A stretch of 64,000 nucleotides of DNA from CAWBRT01 sp963832365 (GCA_963832365.1 CAWHUL010000004.1:496001-560000); one strand, 5' to 3'; counted from the first letter of the stretch, positions 1 through 8,819 are shown. Notes: generated from the sequence alone by a model not told the origin. Translations and numbers: made by a program.

Positions 1-315
1 TACCGTCATCCCGTCGAGCTTTTCGCCATCTGCGCAAGTTACTTCTATCTTGCGTCCATGTTTGAGCGATTCTTCCGCGAGAGGGTTCGGTTTGTGTTCG
101 CGGTTGCCGATGAAGTCTGTCACGAAGAAGACGGCTTTCACATCTTTGAATTCCACCTCCGTTCCATGCTGTTGAAGCGGATTGTCTGGCGGGAGAAGGT
201 GAAAAGAGTCCCTCAGTGACGAAAAATTATAAACGTACCCCTTAAGGCGGGGCCCTTTTAGAAGGGCAACGACCACCTTGTTCAGCTCACTCAGAGCTTT
301 AGTTGGCGTTGTCAT
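1..315 (-). CDS. Hypothetical protein, DUF6982-like, 3' end cut by window edge
   Basis: The reading frame opens with ATG at 315 and stays open for 105 codons to the left edge, so the C-terminus is missing. A GGAG motif lies 8 bases before the start. The protein has a beta-rich look with a KGYVYNFS...FHLLP stretch, a KAVFFVTDF motif near residue 57 and an EVTCADGEKLDG motif near the cut. From memory these match a family of small proteins found often in Acidobacteria (DUF6982), whose role is unknown. A 30-codon reading frame lies just upstream and probably shares its transcript. Function cannot be inferred. Confidence 0.65.
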   Translation of the reverse strand, partial: MTTPTKALSELNKVVVALLKGPRLKGYVYNFSSLRDSFHLLPPDNPLQQHGTEVEFKDVKAVFFVTDFIGNREHKPNPLAEESLKHGRKIEVTCADGEKLDGMTV

Positions 316-338
316 CGTGTTCTCCGCTGAGGGATTGA

Positions 339-431
339 TTACGCGAGGTGATCGTCAATACTAATGACTTTCGCTTCCATCCCGGCGATTTCGACCTTAT
401 TTGGTTTCAGCAATACACCGAAAAGGTACAT
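339..431 (-). CDS. Small ORF of 30 codons upstream of the DUF6982-like gene
   Basis: ATG at 431 is preceded by AGGAG with a six-base spacer, a strong ribosome binding site, and the frame ends at TAA (339-341), 23 bases before the next start. The peptide begins MYLFGVLLKPNKVEIAG and ends in DDHLA. It has no signal peptide or membrane helix that I can see. It could be a real small protein, a leader peptide, or the 3' remnant of a longer gene. I do not recognise it. Confidence 0.4.
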   Translation of the reverse strand: MYLFGVLLKPNKVEIAGMEAKVISIDDHLA

Positions 432-687
432 GCTGCTCTCCTATCATAATCTGTGCAAGTTACGACAGTAATTTCCTGCTCGGGATCGCCAGAAAGGAAA
501 TCAAGCATCGTTCGCAGATGGGCCGGGAATTGGTGCGGTTGCGGGCCGAGCGATTGGCGGAAAACAAAATGCGGAGGCGATCTTAGCTTTCGATTGCTTC
601 AAATGTCAGTGGGACAAACGTGAAAAGTCGGCGCGGCTGGTGGGATGAACGGACAATAAAAAGCACTCAGTCCGCAAGGAGGACAGG

Positions 688-986
688 ATGGAGGTCGTGA
701 TTCTAGTGCTGATCTTTGTGGGCTGCTTGGTTTAGGGGTATTGCGTTGCGGAACCGTATAAGCCCTGGCGAAGCTGGTACAAAGGCACAACGGGACGCAC
801 AGATTGTTTGCCCACACTGTCAAACGAAAGGACGGGTAACGACGTGCGGCGTAACACTCAAGAGAGGAATCAGCGGCGGGAAAGCAGCCGGGGCACTCTT
901 GACAGGCGGATTGGTTGGGCTTTCAAGGAAATGAAGACGCAACCGAAGCGACGTGCTCCGACTGCGGCTCCGTCGGGCACTTCTGA
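688..986 (+). pseudogene. Broken small membrane/zinc-ribbon protein gene
   Basis: A strong RBS (aaggagg) precedes ATG at 688, which opens a hydrophobic start (MEVVILVLIFVGCLV) that stops at once at TAG. In another frame (from about 716) the sequence reads CPHCQTKGRVTT, then a Gly/Ala-rich SGGKAAGALLTGG segment, and stops near 934. A third frame continues with ATEATCSDCGSVGHF and stops at 986. Joined, these give a membrane start and two CxxC knuckles, as in short zinc-ribbon membrane proteins of Acidobacteria. At least two frame breaks separate the parts, so it is probably not functional as written. Confidence 0.6.
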
Positions 987-1315
987 AAGCTCTTGGCTCA
1001 CCCGCCAATTCTGGGAGGTGCTGATGTAGATCGTCGTAGAGCGACGTGCCCTCCGTAAGACTGCATGGGGCGAGGCACAAGTCCCGCATTTGTCAAGTGT
1101 TGCAATCAATCTCCAAATTTTTGGTTGCAAGTAGATGCGAGCTTTCACCTCGCTGTACCATTTTGGGAATCTTGTGGGGTACAGGATGCAACTGCGATCC
1201 AGAGTATAATCCAAGTTATTGCGGGTGTTCCAAAATCGCAACCCCGCTGTTAGGCCCTTTCCATCCGAGCACCCAATAAGCACAATGGCCTCTTCGTACC
1301 CCGCGGGAGGAAATT
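987..1315. other. Gene-free stretch, 329 bp
   Basis: I see no supported gene, RNA or strong repeat here. Short frames on both strands lack ribosome binding sites and resemble nothing I know. Confidence 0.5.
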
Positions 1316-1654
1316 ATGAAGTGGGCGATAGTAACAAGTGCTCTGTTGCTGGGGGTAGTTGTCGCGATGCTGTATTCCACTCCAGCAAGCTCGCGAGATT
1401 TGGTTCCAGTAATTCCCCGCTTTGCCGCGATGATAGTCGAGACTCCCACGGCGGCGAGGTTGCGCCAGCTTGTGTGGCACAGAGGGGAACCCGAAGCCAA
1501 CTCCAATATTCGCGTCTGGGCGAATAGACGTTCCGGCTTCTATTACTGCCCAAAGACGAAGTTCTACGGCAAGATGTCTCCCGGCGCGTACATGGTACAG
1601 TGGGACGCGCTACAGCGCGGCTATCGGCCTGCCGACGCACAGGCCTGCCAATAG
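1316..1654 (+). CDS. Small secreted protein with an Ada-like Cys-pair domain
   Basis: 112 aa. GGGAGG seven bases before ATG supports the start. Residues 1-26 form a Sec signal peptide (MKWAIVTSALLLGVVVAML...). The C-terminal half reads VWANRRSGFYYCPKTKFYGK...GYRPADAQAC, a pattern from a family of short secreted proteins whose domain resembles the metal-binding part of Ada (one Cys after FYY and one near the C-terminus). The family role is not established; binding to a metal or extracellular matrix is only a guess. It stands alone, with the next gene 135 bases downstream. Confidence 0.75.
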   Translation: MKWAIVTSALLLGVVVAMLYSTPASSRDLVPVIPRFAAMIVETPTAARLRQLVWHRGEPEANSNIRVWANRRSGFYYCPKTKFYGKMSPGAYMVQWDALQRGYRPADAQACQ

Positions 1655-1789
1655 CCTGCCCCGGTGAATGCCGAGATTCTCGTCGTGAGCGTGTGACGGA
1701 AGCAGAGGTGAGTTTTCACGCTTCACTCCCTGACCCACTCGACCCCTATCTATAACTGCAACAACCGAAATCCACTCTAGAGGAACTCG

Positions 1790-2383
1790 ATGCGACGCTC
1801 TGTATGGATCATTCCCTTGTACGCGGTGCTGGTGCTGGCGGCAACTGGCGAAGAGGCTCCTAGTGCGAAAGTCAGAGGCCATATGCTTGGCGAAACTGTG
1901 GCCGAGTTTTCCCAACGATTCGGGTGCGCTCGCCTATTGACTCTATCGCAGAAGGAAGCCAAACGCGAAAGAGCCGTTGGAGACGTCGCGGAATGTAGGA
2001 TTATATCCCACCCACCAGCCGAACGGTTCACAGTTCCGTTGAGTAGAATAGCGGACGATCTCCTAAGTGCCCGAGAGGACGTCGGGGATCAGATTTCATT
2101 CCACAACGGAGTCGCTGTTGCCATTACCGTAGCTGCGCCCACTTGGAGCACACTATTCGCTGACATCGTTGAGAGATATGGCAAGCCGTCGCGCACATCG
2201 GAGCAGCCGCGCCAAAACTATGTCGCTGCATGGTTCACATTGCACAGCGCGATGTGGGAACTTCCGACTGGAGTCACGATAGTCGCGTTTGAGGAATTTA
2301 GTCCACGATTGCCTTTGGCTAAGGCGACGTTTTTTGCGCCGGGTGAAGCCAAGAAGTCGGCTAAAGCAAATAGTCTGGACTGA
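1790..2383 (+). CDS. Hypothetical secreted protein
   Basis: 197 aa. GAGGA with a four- to five-base spacer precedes ATG. An N-terminal signal peptide (MRRSVWIIPLYAVLVLAATG) is followed by a soluble domain with FSQRFGCARL near residue 40 and a second Cys at about residue 68. I do not recognise the family. The pattern of a short periplasmic protein with HMLGET near the mature N-terminus and an ERYGKPS motif later is common in Acidobacteria hypothetical proteins. Confidence 0.7.
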   Translation: MRRSVWIIPLYAVLVLAATGEEAPSAKVRGHMLGETVAEFSQRFGCARLLTLSQKEAKRERAVGDVAECRIISHPPAERFTVPLSRIADDLLSAREDVGDQISFHNGVAVAITVAAPTWSTLFADIVERYGKPSRTSEQPRQNYVAAWFTLHSAMWELPTGVTIVAFEEFSPRLPLAKATFFAPGEAKKSAKANSLD

Positions 2384-2839
2384 CGATTCTTTGCTACTCC
2401 CGCCTTTTTCTGTGATCGAACACTGCCGATGTAGATCAGGTGAACTGCCGCGGGTGCGATGTAGAGCCGCAGTCGCACGTCGGGTGTCGCTTTCCATGGG
2501 AATTCCCGTCTTCATTCGGTACGGTCTGATTACTGGCACCGTCACTGCATGGCCGAAAATTCTCCGAAAAGTAAACTGATGGTCGAGTTTCGATCACAGA
2601 GCGACGGAAAATCCCTTCCTCTTCTGCGCGCAACTGTTTGCATATAGCAGACGCTACTACAAGCCCAACTCTAACTAATTAAACGAGCAAAGATTGGGGT
2701 CTAACGTGCACTCTAATATCGAACTTGTCCTACGATAGGCTTTAAGACTGTCGCGTTAAGGCCTGAGAAACTGGGACAATGCAAGGAATACTCTGGAAAA
2801 TCCTCGCCATCGGCCGATGCGAGTGTATAGGGGAATCCC
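2384..2839. other. Gene-free stretch, 456 bp
   Basis: No supported gene. A longer open frame on the plus strand (2779-3255) runs in the wrong frame of the response regulator and is a shadow. Confidence 0.5.
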
Positions 2840-3268
2840 GTGGCAAATGCATTGGTGCGCATTCTCTTGGTAGACGATTCCGAACCCTTTCGGGACATTG
2901 TGCGCTCGATGTTACGGGAACGTCCGGAACTTCAAGTCAGTGCGGAAGCATCGGATGGTCTAGCAGCGGTTCAGATGGCGGAAGAACTGCGACCAGACTT
3001 GATCCTGCTCGACATCGGCCTTCCGAAGCTGAATGGAATCGAAGCTGCGAAGCGGATACACCTACTCGTTCCCGGTTCGGTAATTATCTTCTTGACCATA
3101 AACAGCAATGTACGCGTGGTACAGGCGGCCTTGAGCAATGGAGCAAAGGGGTACGTTCTGAAGTTAGATACGGTGAGAGAACTTTATACTGCTATCGAAG
3201 CGGTTCTTCAGGGTGCGCAGTTTGTCAGCAGCGGGGTTACATCTTACAGAAGTAAAGAAGCCTGTTGA
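2840..3268 (+). CDS. Stand-alone response-regulator receiver domain
   Basis: 142 aa. The frame starts at GTG with AGGGGA five bases before it. It carries a complete REC domain: acidic pair in ILLVDDSEPF (residues 8-17), phosphoacceptor Asp in LILLDIGLP, and Lys in GAKGYVLK. It resembles the receiver half of LuxR/NarL-type regulators but ends at the LQGAQFVSSG hinge, without the helix-turn-helix. Such DNA-binding-free receivers are frequent in Acidobacteria and may act as phosphate sinks or by protein contact. No partner kinase is adjacent. A lost HTH region is an alternative, though nothing HTH-like follows in other frames. Confidence 0.85.
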   Translation: MANALVRILLVDDSEPFRDIVRSMLRERPELQVSAEASDGLAAVQMAEELRPDLILLDIGLPKLNGIEAAKRIHLLVPGSVIIFLTINSNVRVVQAALSNGAKGYVLKLDTVRELYTAIEAVLQGAQFVSSGVTSYRSKEAC

Positions 3269-3430
3269 AATGCCCTCTTTAATTCGGTTTCCGAAACAGT
3301 AACTCCGACCAATCCTGTGCGATGGCGAGTCTCTCGGCCAGGAAACGCACGCACGCGGAGCCTCGCCAGAGCAAACTCGCTGATCCCAAATAGAGGAAGG
3401 CATTCAAACGTGAATTACTCCGGCCAGCGA

Positions 3431-3480
3431 TGCCGTTTTGGGAAGTTGTTAACGCAAAGGCCTGTCTATGCCAGCTATGC
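3431..3480 (+). repeat. Interspersed repeat copy A
   Basis: Core TGCCGTTTTGGGAAG then AACGCAAAGGCCTG and CCAGC. It shares its layout with copies near 4003, 4646 and 5287. Confidence 0.5.
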
Positions 3481-3504
3481 AAAAGCTTTAGGCGGCCCGC
3501 CCAA

Positions 3505-3894
3505 CTATTGTTGAAGGCTCTCCAAGCCGAGCCATTTCAAGGCAGAAGGTACATCGGAGAATACACAAGCCTGCGATTTGGCGTCCGACATCTCGTTGTA
3601 TGCCTCCATCAGTCTTCCCATGCCGAAGACTGCCGGGGTGGGAGCCACGAAAGCACGCTGGGACGTGCAGGAAAACATCTTGCGTTGGGCGACTGCGATG
3701 GCTTCTTGGGTCGATAGATCGAGAACCGTTACCGCTGTCGTGTCGATGAACTGATTGAACTGTGGGTCGAAATCGGGATCGTTCAACAACTGGTCTTGGT
3801 GGCTTTTTATGTCGGCGAACGTCACACGATCTGATGCCGTACTGACTACCAGTCGCAGTTCTTTGTAGATCGCATATCGTACCGTCATAAGCAC
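3505..3894 (-). CDS. Hypothetical protein, SpoIIAA/STAS-like fold suspected
   Basis: 129 aa, starting at GTG (3894) with GGGAG four bases upstream; ATG two codons later is an alternative. The sequence MTVRYAIYKELRLVVSTASD, DLLNDPDFDPQFNQ-like segment and DVPSALKWLGL end resemble a conserved family of short Acidobacteria proteins with an alternating beta-alpha pattern like SpoIIAA/STAS domains. Those often sit near signalling genes. The exact role is unknown. Confidence 0.65.
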   Translation of the reverse strand: MLMTVRYAIYKELRLVVSTASDRVTFADIKSHQDQLLNDPDFDPQFNQFIDTTAVTVLDLSTQEAIAVAQRKMFSCTSQRAFVAPTPAVFGMGRLMEAYNEMSDAKSQACVFSDVPSALKWLGLESLQQ

Positions 3895-4002
3895 GGTTCT
3901 CCCGCTCTTTTCATTGCAGAACGCGCTATATTCTCACGCACTGCGGTCTTGGACAAGAGTTGTTGTTGATAAATTTCCATATCATCAATAACCGGGGCAG
4001 CA

Positions 4003-4050
4003 GTTCCAGTTTAGGGATAATTCCCGCAAACGCCTGGTTACGCCAGCTAC
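4003..4050 (+). repeat. Interspersed repeat copy B
   Basis: Core GTTCCAGTTTAGGGATAATT followed by CCCGCAAACGCCTG and a CGCCAGC tail; best match to copy D (5287-5366). Confidence 0.55.
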
Positions 4051-4098
4051 AGGACAGGAATCGTTCCGGTGTGCCCGTCATCCTGCGGGAATCAAATC

Positions 4099-4443
4099 CT
4101 ATAACCCACGCGCCACCTGCTTCAGTGCTTCGCATGGATCATCAGCCTCGATTTCCAGCAGACCGGAAAAAGCAATATTCATCGACAGTTGGCCAATCAG
4201 GCGTTCTCGTCCAGCTTGATCCCGCTGTCGAAACTCTTGCTCAATTTGGTCCACAGCCGCACTGAGAAATTCGATGTCAGCGTCAGGGTCTAAGCGCACT
4301 ATGGCAGACCAATCGGTCCTTTTTGACACTGCAACAAAACCACTGTCTGCGGGATCCCAAATCATGACTCCAATGGCAGCCGATTGGTCCTCAAGCAGAT
4401 TCGGTATATAGCGAATCTCGACACATCTATATCTCTTCTTCAT
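4099..4443 (-). CDS. Hypothetical protein, DUF3037-like
   Basis: 114 aa. The N-terminus YRCVEIRYIPNLLEDQSA with IGVMIWDP near residue 25 matches the pattern of DUF3037 proteins (a conserved Y/V-RYIPD...NIGV-D motif). The rest is acidic and helical and ends in CEALKQVARGL. DUF3037 proteins are often encoded beside HipA-like proteins, but no such partner is adjacent here. The assignment rests on the N-terminal motif only. Confidence 0.55.
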   Translation of the reverse strand: MKKRYRCVEIRYIPNLLEDQSAAIGVMIWDPADSGFVAVSKRTDWSAIVRLDPDADIEFLSAAVDQIEQEFRQRDQAGRERLIGQLSMNIAFSGLLEIEADDPCEALKQVARGL

Positions 4444-4872
4444 GGCGAAACGGGGAAAGGTATCCAGCTTTCTTCAGCACTTAAATTGCTGAAGCTATAT
4501 CAACCCTACCCAGAATCACATGCGAGAGCGACTTAATCGTTGCCCCAAAGCGAACTTGTACTTGCTCAGGCGCAAGGAGGGTAGCGACAGTGTTCGGTGA
4601 CGCCAGTTCGAGAAACGGCCGCGCCATTATCACGGGTAGCTGGCGAGAAATCGGCTTCTGAACAGTTTGGCGGCAGCAATTCCCGTTTTGGGCTTGGTCA
4701 TAATAACGCTTCCCTTGAAAAAAGCCGCGATATTACAACATCTTTGCGCGGCGATGTCTGCACTGAGGTTTGCCAAAGTACGCGAACTCAACTGAGCAGC
4801 GGTAAATGTGCTACGTCCTGTTAACATCAACCATTACCGAATCGGACATAACGGCACCGGAGGACACCTGCC
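4444..4872. other. Gene-free stretch with a repeat copy
   Basis: No gene is supported. It holds repeat copy C (4646-4690). Short frames on both strands lack ribosome binding sites. Confidence 0.5.
4646..4690 (+). repeat. Interspersed repeat copy C
   Basis: GAGAAATCGGCTTCTGAACA followed by GTTTGGCGGCAGC and TTCCCGTTTTGGG. This matches the left half of copy D at 5287-5336 with few changes. Confidence 0.55.
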
Positions 4873-5259
4873 ATGACCGAAGAACGACAGCTCTCTCGCC
4901 CCATTGATGCCTACAAGGAGATCATTGACCAGCTCGTCACTGAGACAAGTCATGGCGTTACAGGGAAACTTGTCCTTCGACAAGGTGGCTTTTTGGAGAC
5001 ATCGGACGACCGAGTTTTCAATCCGCTTCTTACATCCCTCTCAACTGAGCATCGTCAGTTGCTCTCCCAAATGCTCCACGCTGAACGAGTCGCAGCGATC
5101 CATGACGTATTGGCCGTTCTCACATGGTGGGTAGTTGCCCGTGGCGTCGGCTTCACTTTTCGAGGCGAACCAATGCCTGTAGAGCTTAGCGGCACGGGAC
5201 TTCACGGTGATTTTATTGGTCGACTCGACAACTGGGAGTGGCCCAAGGAAGGCGACTAG
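4873..5259 (+). CDS. Hypothetical protein (DUF6547-like)
   Basis: 128 aa. GGAGG nine bases before ATG supports the start. The protein is soluble with no signal peptide. Motifs are YKEIIDQLV (residues 14-22), LSTEHRQLLSQML, AAIHDVLAVLTWW and a C-terminal DNWEWPKEGD. From memory this matches a small family (DUF6547) found in diverse bacteria with no known role. It is flanked by repeat copies on both sides. Confidence 0.65.
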   Translation: MTEERQLSRPIDAYKEIIDQLVTETSHGVTGKLVLRQGGFLETSDDRVFNPLLTSLSTEHRQLLSQMLHAERVAAIHDVLAVLTWWVVARGVGFTFRGEPMPVELSGTGLHGDFIGRLDNWEWPKEGD

Positions 5260-5286
5260 CGAACGTCCAACCTTAACGCATTTGTT

Positions 5287-5366
5287 CGAAAAATCGCTTT
5301 CTCAACAGTTTGCTGGGCGGCGGTTCCCGTTTCGGGATAATTCACGCAAAAGCCTGTTTTTGACAA
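5287..5366 (+). repeat. Interspersed repeat copy D, longest
   Basis: Left half GAAAAATCGCTTTCTCAACA matches copy C; right half GTTCCCGTTTCGGGATAATT and CACGCAAAAGCCTG match copies A and B. It defines a unit of about 80 bases. Confidence 0.55.
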
Positions 5367-5484
5367 TTACGCGCTGAATGCCAGTTTCCGAATGGCCCCG
5401 TCATCTGACCGCAATTGTCGGGCGTTTGTTGTTTGTGGATGCGGCTAACGACCTGCCTGATCTTGACCCGGTGCGACTGGCAAA

Positions 5485-5967
5485 TCACTGGCCTACCTTG
5501 GGGTCGAGCTGCTTTGCCTTGGCTATGTCGGCATCCCCGCCCGCTGTATCGCCAGCTTTCCGTTTCGCCAGCCCGCGCCAATAGAACGCTTTGGCATATT
5601 TAGGATTCAGCCGGATGCCTTGATTGTAGTCCTGGATCGCGCGGTCGTAGTCTCCCTTTGCTGCGTAGGCGCTGCCCCGATTGTTGAACGCATTGCCGTC
5701 GCTGGGATTCAGCCGGATGGCTTGATCGTAGTCCTGGATCGCGCGGTCGTTGTTGCCCTTTCTGAAGTAGACGCCGCCCCGGTTCACGAAGGTCACAGCA
5801 AGATTCGCGGCCGAAAGTTGGCCCGATTCAATGGCCGCATTGCAGTAAGGCAGCCGTTTATCCGGGTCGCTAATTGCAGCGCAGCGCTCCGCATCGTCGA
5901 TCCCTCGACTCCAAGCCGCTATGCCCGACGTGAACACCAGAACTAGAACCGCTGTGAATAGCCGCAT
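5485..5967 (-). CDS. Secreted TPR protein
   Basis: 160 aa with a Sec signal peptide (MRLFTAVLVLVFTSGIAAW). Two Cys (in ERCAAIS and LPYCNAAIE) precede three TPR units: FVNRGGVYFRKGNNDRA, a NAFNNRGSAYAAKGDYD unit and a final KAFYWRGLAKRKAGD unit. AGGGAAAGGG precedes the start. Proteins of this size with three TPRs usually act as periplasmic protein-interaction adaptors. Part of the gene is internally repetitive at DNA level (cctggatcgcgcggtcg occurs twice, about 108 bases apart, from 5631). Confidence 0.8.
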   Translation of the reverse strand: MRLFTAVLVLVFTSGIAAWSRGIDDAERCAAISDPDKRLPYCNAAIESGQLSAANLAVTFVNRGGVYFRKGNNDRAIQDYDQAIRLNPSDGNAFNNRGSAYAAKGDYDRAIQDYNQGIRLNPKYAKAFYWRGLAKRKAGDTAGGDADIAKAKQLDPKVGQ

Positions 5968-6111
5968 AGAGCCCTTTCCCTCGTTCTTCAGCGGCCAAAG
6001 AATCCTCGCTAGCGCCGTATCTGAGTAAACGTGAGTTGCGCAAATTTATCATTAACCCCGCGAATGTAAAAGAAGTTTGGCGAACCGAATTTGGACTGCA
6101 AAAGATTGTGT

Positions 6112-7116
6112 TTAGTACAACCGGAAATTAACCTCCACGCTAATCTGCACGGCCACGGGCTTGCCATCCTTCCTGGCCGGTTCGAACTTCCACTTGCGAA
6201 CCGCTTCAATCGCCTTCTCATCCAGCCCCATGCCGAGTTTGCGAGTCACACGGACCTGCTGCGGAACGCCGTTCGGGTCGACAATCATCCATAGAACGAC
6301 CGTTCCCTGGTACTTCGCCTTGCGCGCTTCTTCCGAGTACGCCGGGTCCGGAGCATCGAGCGCACGCGGAGCCGAAACGCCCCCGCCCACTCGGAAAACA
6401 CCGCCACCAATGCCGCCACCGCGCCCCTGTCCAACTCCAGGACCAGCTCCGACACCCACGCCGCCGCCGCTACCCGAGCCTATTCCACCGCCCGATCCAG
6501 CGCCGTTGGAAGCCGGTCCGCTAGGAAGCACGGCTTTCGGGTCACCGAAATTCAACGCGTTCATGGTTGGCAATTTTACCAGCGGTGGAATGACAACCGT
6601 GGGCTCCACTACCAGTTTTGGCTTTTCATTCGTCCGCACCACCATCGCTGGTGGAGTGATTTGTTCCATCGCCTGCTTGGGCAGTTTCCCCTTCACCGCG
6701 GGAATTTTGTCGCGGTCGCCACCGCCGCCGCCGCCGGCAATGACATCATTTTTCTTCATCGAAATTGGAGACAGATAATCGGAAACAGGTGGCGCTATCA
6801 ACGCGACTGTCGGGTGCTCTTCCACCTTGACGGTCTTCGCTCCGAGGATCGTAAGGCCGATCAGGCCGCCGATAGCCAATGCATGCACCACGAGCGATAG
6901 CGTGGCGCCTTGCTTCTTGTAGCTGTATCCTCCCCAAATATCGCGAACCTTGACCGGACGCGATGTGAGTTGCAACGGGGGCAACTTCTCGGGGAAAAAG
7001 GTCTCTCGGATATTGCTGATCAGGGATGCCCAAAGCGATTGATCGAAATTCCCCTTCGGCAACAGGTCGAGTCCGCCGGTGTCAAGTCTCGGCGCGTTTA
7101 TAACTTCGTCCTCCAT
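6112..7116 (-). CDS. TonB-family protein (energy transducer TonB)
   Basis: 334 aa. The cytoplasmic N-terminus (about 70 aa) ends in DIWGGYSYKKQGA, followed by one transmembrane helix (about 72-93, LSLVVHALAIGGLIGLTIL). The periplasmic linker is Pro- and then very Gly-rich (about 195-255). A C-terminal TonB domain (about 260-334) has DPAYSEEARKAKYQGTVVL, GLDEKAIEAVRKWKFEPA and VQISVEVNFRLY. It would pass proton-motive energy to an outer-membrane receptor. No ExbB/ExbD or receptor is adjacent. The Gly-rich linker gives a long false Pro-rich frame on the other strand. Confidence 0.9.
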   Translation of the reverse strand: MEDEVINAPRLDTGGLDLLPKGNFDQSLWASLISNIRETFFPEKLPPLQLTSRPVKVRDIWGGYSYKKQGATLSLVVHALAIGGLIGLTILGAKTVKVEEHPTVALIAPPVSDYLSPISMKKNDVIAGGGGGGDRDKIPAVKGKLPKQAMEQITPPAMVVRTNEKPKLVVEPTVVIPPLVKLPTMNALNFGDPKAVLPSGPASNGAGSGGGIGSGSGGGVGVGAGPGVGQGRGGGIGGGVFRVGGGVSAPRALDAPDPAYSEEARKAKYQGTVVLWMIVDPNGVPQQVRVTRKLGMGLDEKAIEAVRKWKFEPARKDGKPVAVQISVEVNFRLY

Positions 7117-7246
7117 AAAAGTTGTCTTTGTCCCTCTCTGCGTTTGCCGGTATTAGCTGTCGCTTGTTAGAAAAAAACCGCCATCCCATATGGGCGTCAG
7201 CGTGACTTCGCATCTTCGATTTTCCAGCCGACAATACCTGTCGCCG

Positions 7247-8608
7247 TCAACGCGGTCGCGGTCTCGTGTCTCTGCGTCGAAAGACCTGGAGCCGGAGGTT
7301 CCCCAAATCAGCTACATAGATACGGCCCTGCGAGTCCGCCCAGATGCCGGCGGGTAGATTGAATTCTCCAACTCTGTGGCCCGGCCTTCCGAAGGCTCCA
7401 AGCAAGATGCCGCTGTGATCGTATGCGCGAACCGTGCCCCGGCTCGTGTCCGTAACGTAAATATTGCCGTCGTCGTCGACGCAAACGCCCGGTGCGGCTC
7501 CTCCCGGCACATTCACCTGACTCGAGACGAAGAATTGTTTGCGAAAATTTCCCCGCGAATCCAGGACTTGAAGACGTATGCCGTTCGCGTCAAGCACGAA
7601 GATTTCATCATTGTGAACGGCGATGCCCACCGGATACTTAAATTCGCCGGGCTTGGTGCTACCGTTCCGATTGCCAAAACCCGCCATCAGCGGGGTACTA
7701 CGCAGCACATTCCCCTGCAGGTCGAGAATGAAAAGTCGGTGAAGAAGCGTGTCGATCAGGTATATGTGGCCAGCTTTGCGATCGATAGCAATGCCGCGGG
7801 GCGCTTCATAGAGGCCCTCCCCCTCCAACTCCCCGATATAGCGTAGGAATCTACCCCCAGAGTTGTAGACGAGGACCATGCCCCGCTCATAGTCACAAAC
7901 GTAGATGTTGTCTTCCCCGTCAACGGCAACGCCGTATGGCTTCCGCAGCCGTCGTCCCGGCCCACCGACAATGCGAAACGAATCCTTGCCCTCATAGTCA
8001 AGCACGTGGACCGTGTGAGCCGTGGGATCGGTCACGATAACTCGATGCCGCGAGTCGGTAGTCACGCCACTGGGTGCAATCAAATCTCTTTCCGTGCCCA
8101 CCGCCAGACGAACGATCAGATCACGAAGGTCAGCGAACGGAGACTGCACTTGTGCGACTTTCACAGCATGTGCCGTCGGTTCGAAGTCTTCGACTATCCG
8201 CTGTTTGGACTGACCTAAACCAGCGAACGGGTGCAGCTGTATTCCAGTCGGGGGAGGCGGTTCTTCGCCGTGAACCGATGCGGTGATTAGGGTGTCAACA
8301 ATGCGGCCCACTCCGGATACTTTTCTAAGCTTTCCGTCGCCAGATAACGTGCCGATATATTCCAGTGCACTGTCTCCTAGCGCCACGTGCGGAAAGGCTC
8401 GGAGCCCGACCCGAGATTCCTGGCTGAGAGGCGGGACGGAGCGGCCAGAAACCTCAACACCCAGGTTATTCTGCGTCGCACTTTGGTTTCTAACTCTGAG
8501 TGCAGGTACGTCATTCTGCGCTATGGCCAATGGGCACATCAAAACAGTGCTTATGGAAACACCTGCAATCAGAAGACACAACCGTGCAGCACGCATACCG
8601 ATCCTCAC
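7247..8608 (-). CDS. Secreted NHL-repeat beta-propeller protein
   Basis: 453 aa with a signal peptide (MRIGMRAARLCLLIAGVSIS...). Residues from about 170 hold at least five NHL repeats, each with a hydrophobic-GIAVD-x-x-G-x-IYV-x-D pattern: IAPSGVTTDSRHRVIVTD, PYGVAVDGEDNIYVCD, PRGIAIDRKAGHIYLID, PVGIAVHNDEIFVLD, APGVCVDDDGNIYVTD and PAGIWADSQGRIYVAD. This is a six-bladed propeller, probably periplasmic or surface-bound, for protein or carbohydrate contact. It stands alone; the gap to the TonB gene is 130 bases and both are on the minus strand. Confidence 0.85.
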   Translation of the reverse strand: MRIGMRAARLCLLIAGVSISTVLMCPLAIAQNDVPALRVRNQSATQNNLGVEVSGRSVPPLSQESRVGLRAFPHVALGDSALEYIGTLSGDGKLRKVSGVGRIVDTLITASVHGEEPPPPTGIQLHPFAGLGQSKQRIVEDFEPTAHAVKVAQVQSPFADLRDLIVRLAVGTERDLIAPSGVTTDSRHRVIVTDPTAHTVHVLDYEGKDSFRIVGGPGRRLRKPYGVAVDGEDNIYVCDYERGMVLVYNSGGRFLRYIGELEGEGLYEAPRGIAIDRKAGHIYLIDTLLHRLFILDLQGNVLRSTPLMAGFGNRNGSTKPGEFKYPVGIAVHNDEIFVLDANGIRLQVLDSRGNFRKQFFVSSQVNVPGGAAPGVCVDDDGNIYVTDTSRGTVRAYDHSGILLGAFGRPGHRVGEFNLPAGIWADSQGRIYVADLGNLRLQVFRRRDTRPRPR

Positions 8609-8792
8609 TTCTTGCCTCTGAATTTATATGCCCGATTGGTTGAGACAACATTACGGGTAGTCCGATATCCGCGCCAGTTACTTCGGTAATTCCATTAGCC
8701 ATTGCCGAACGCCTTTGGAGAAATACCCGGTGCCGTGTAGCAATCTGGACTCTGTTTGCTGTAATCGTTGCTCATGCCAACATGCTGAAATA

Positions 8793-8819
8793 GATTCTCG
8801 CCGTCGGTTGGCGAGAATC
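8793..8819. other. Perfect 10-bp stem hairpin
   Basis: GATTCTCGCC, a seven-base loop, then GGCGAGAATC. No T-run follows on either strand, so it is not a standard terminator. Confidence 0.6.

Noticed and set aside
401..586. 61-codon plus-strand frame
   Set aside because: No RBS, no family signs, overlaps the small minus-strand ORF that has one.
2779..3255. 158-codon frame over the receiver gene
   Set aside because: Wrong frame of a clear REC domain.
6161..6778. Long Pro-rich plus-strand frame
   Set aside because: Antisense shadow of the Gly-rich TonB linker; no RBS.
7376..7846. 156-codon plus-strand frame
   Set aside because: Antisense of the NHL gene in a codon-biased region.
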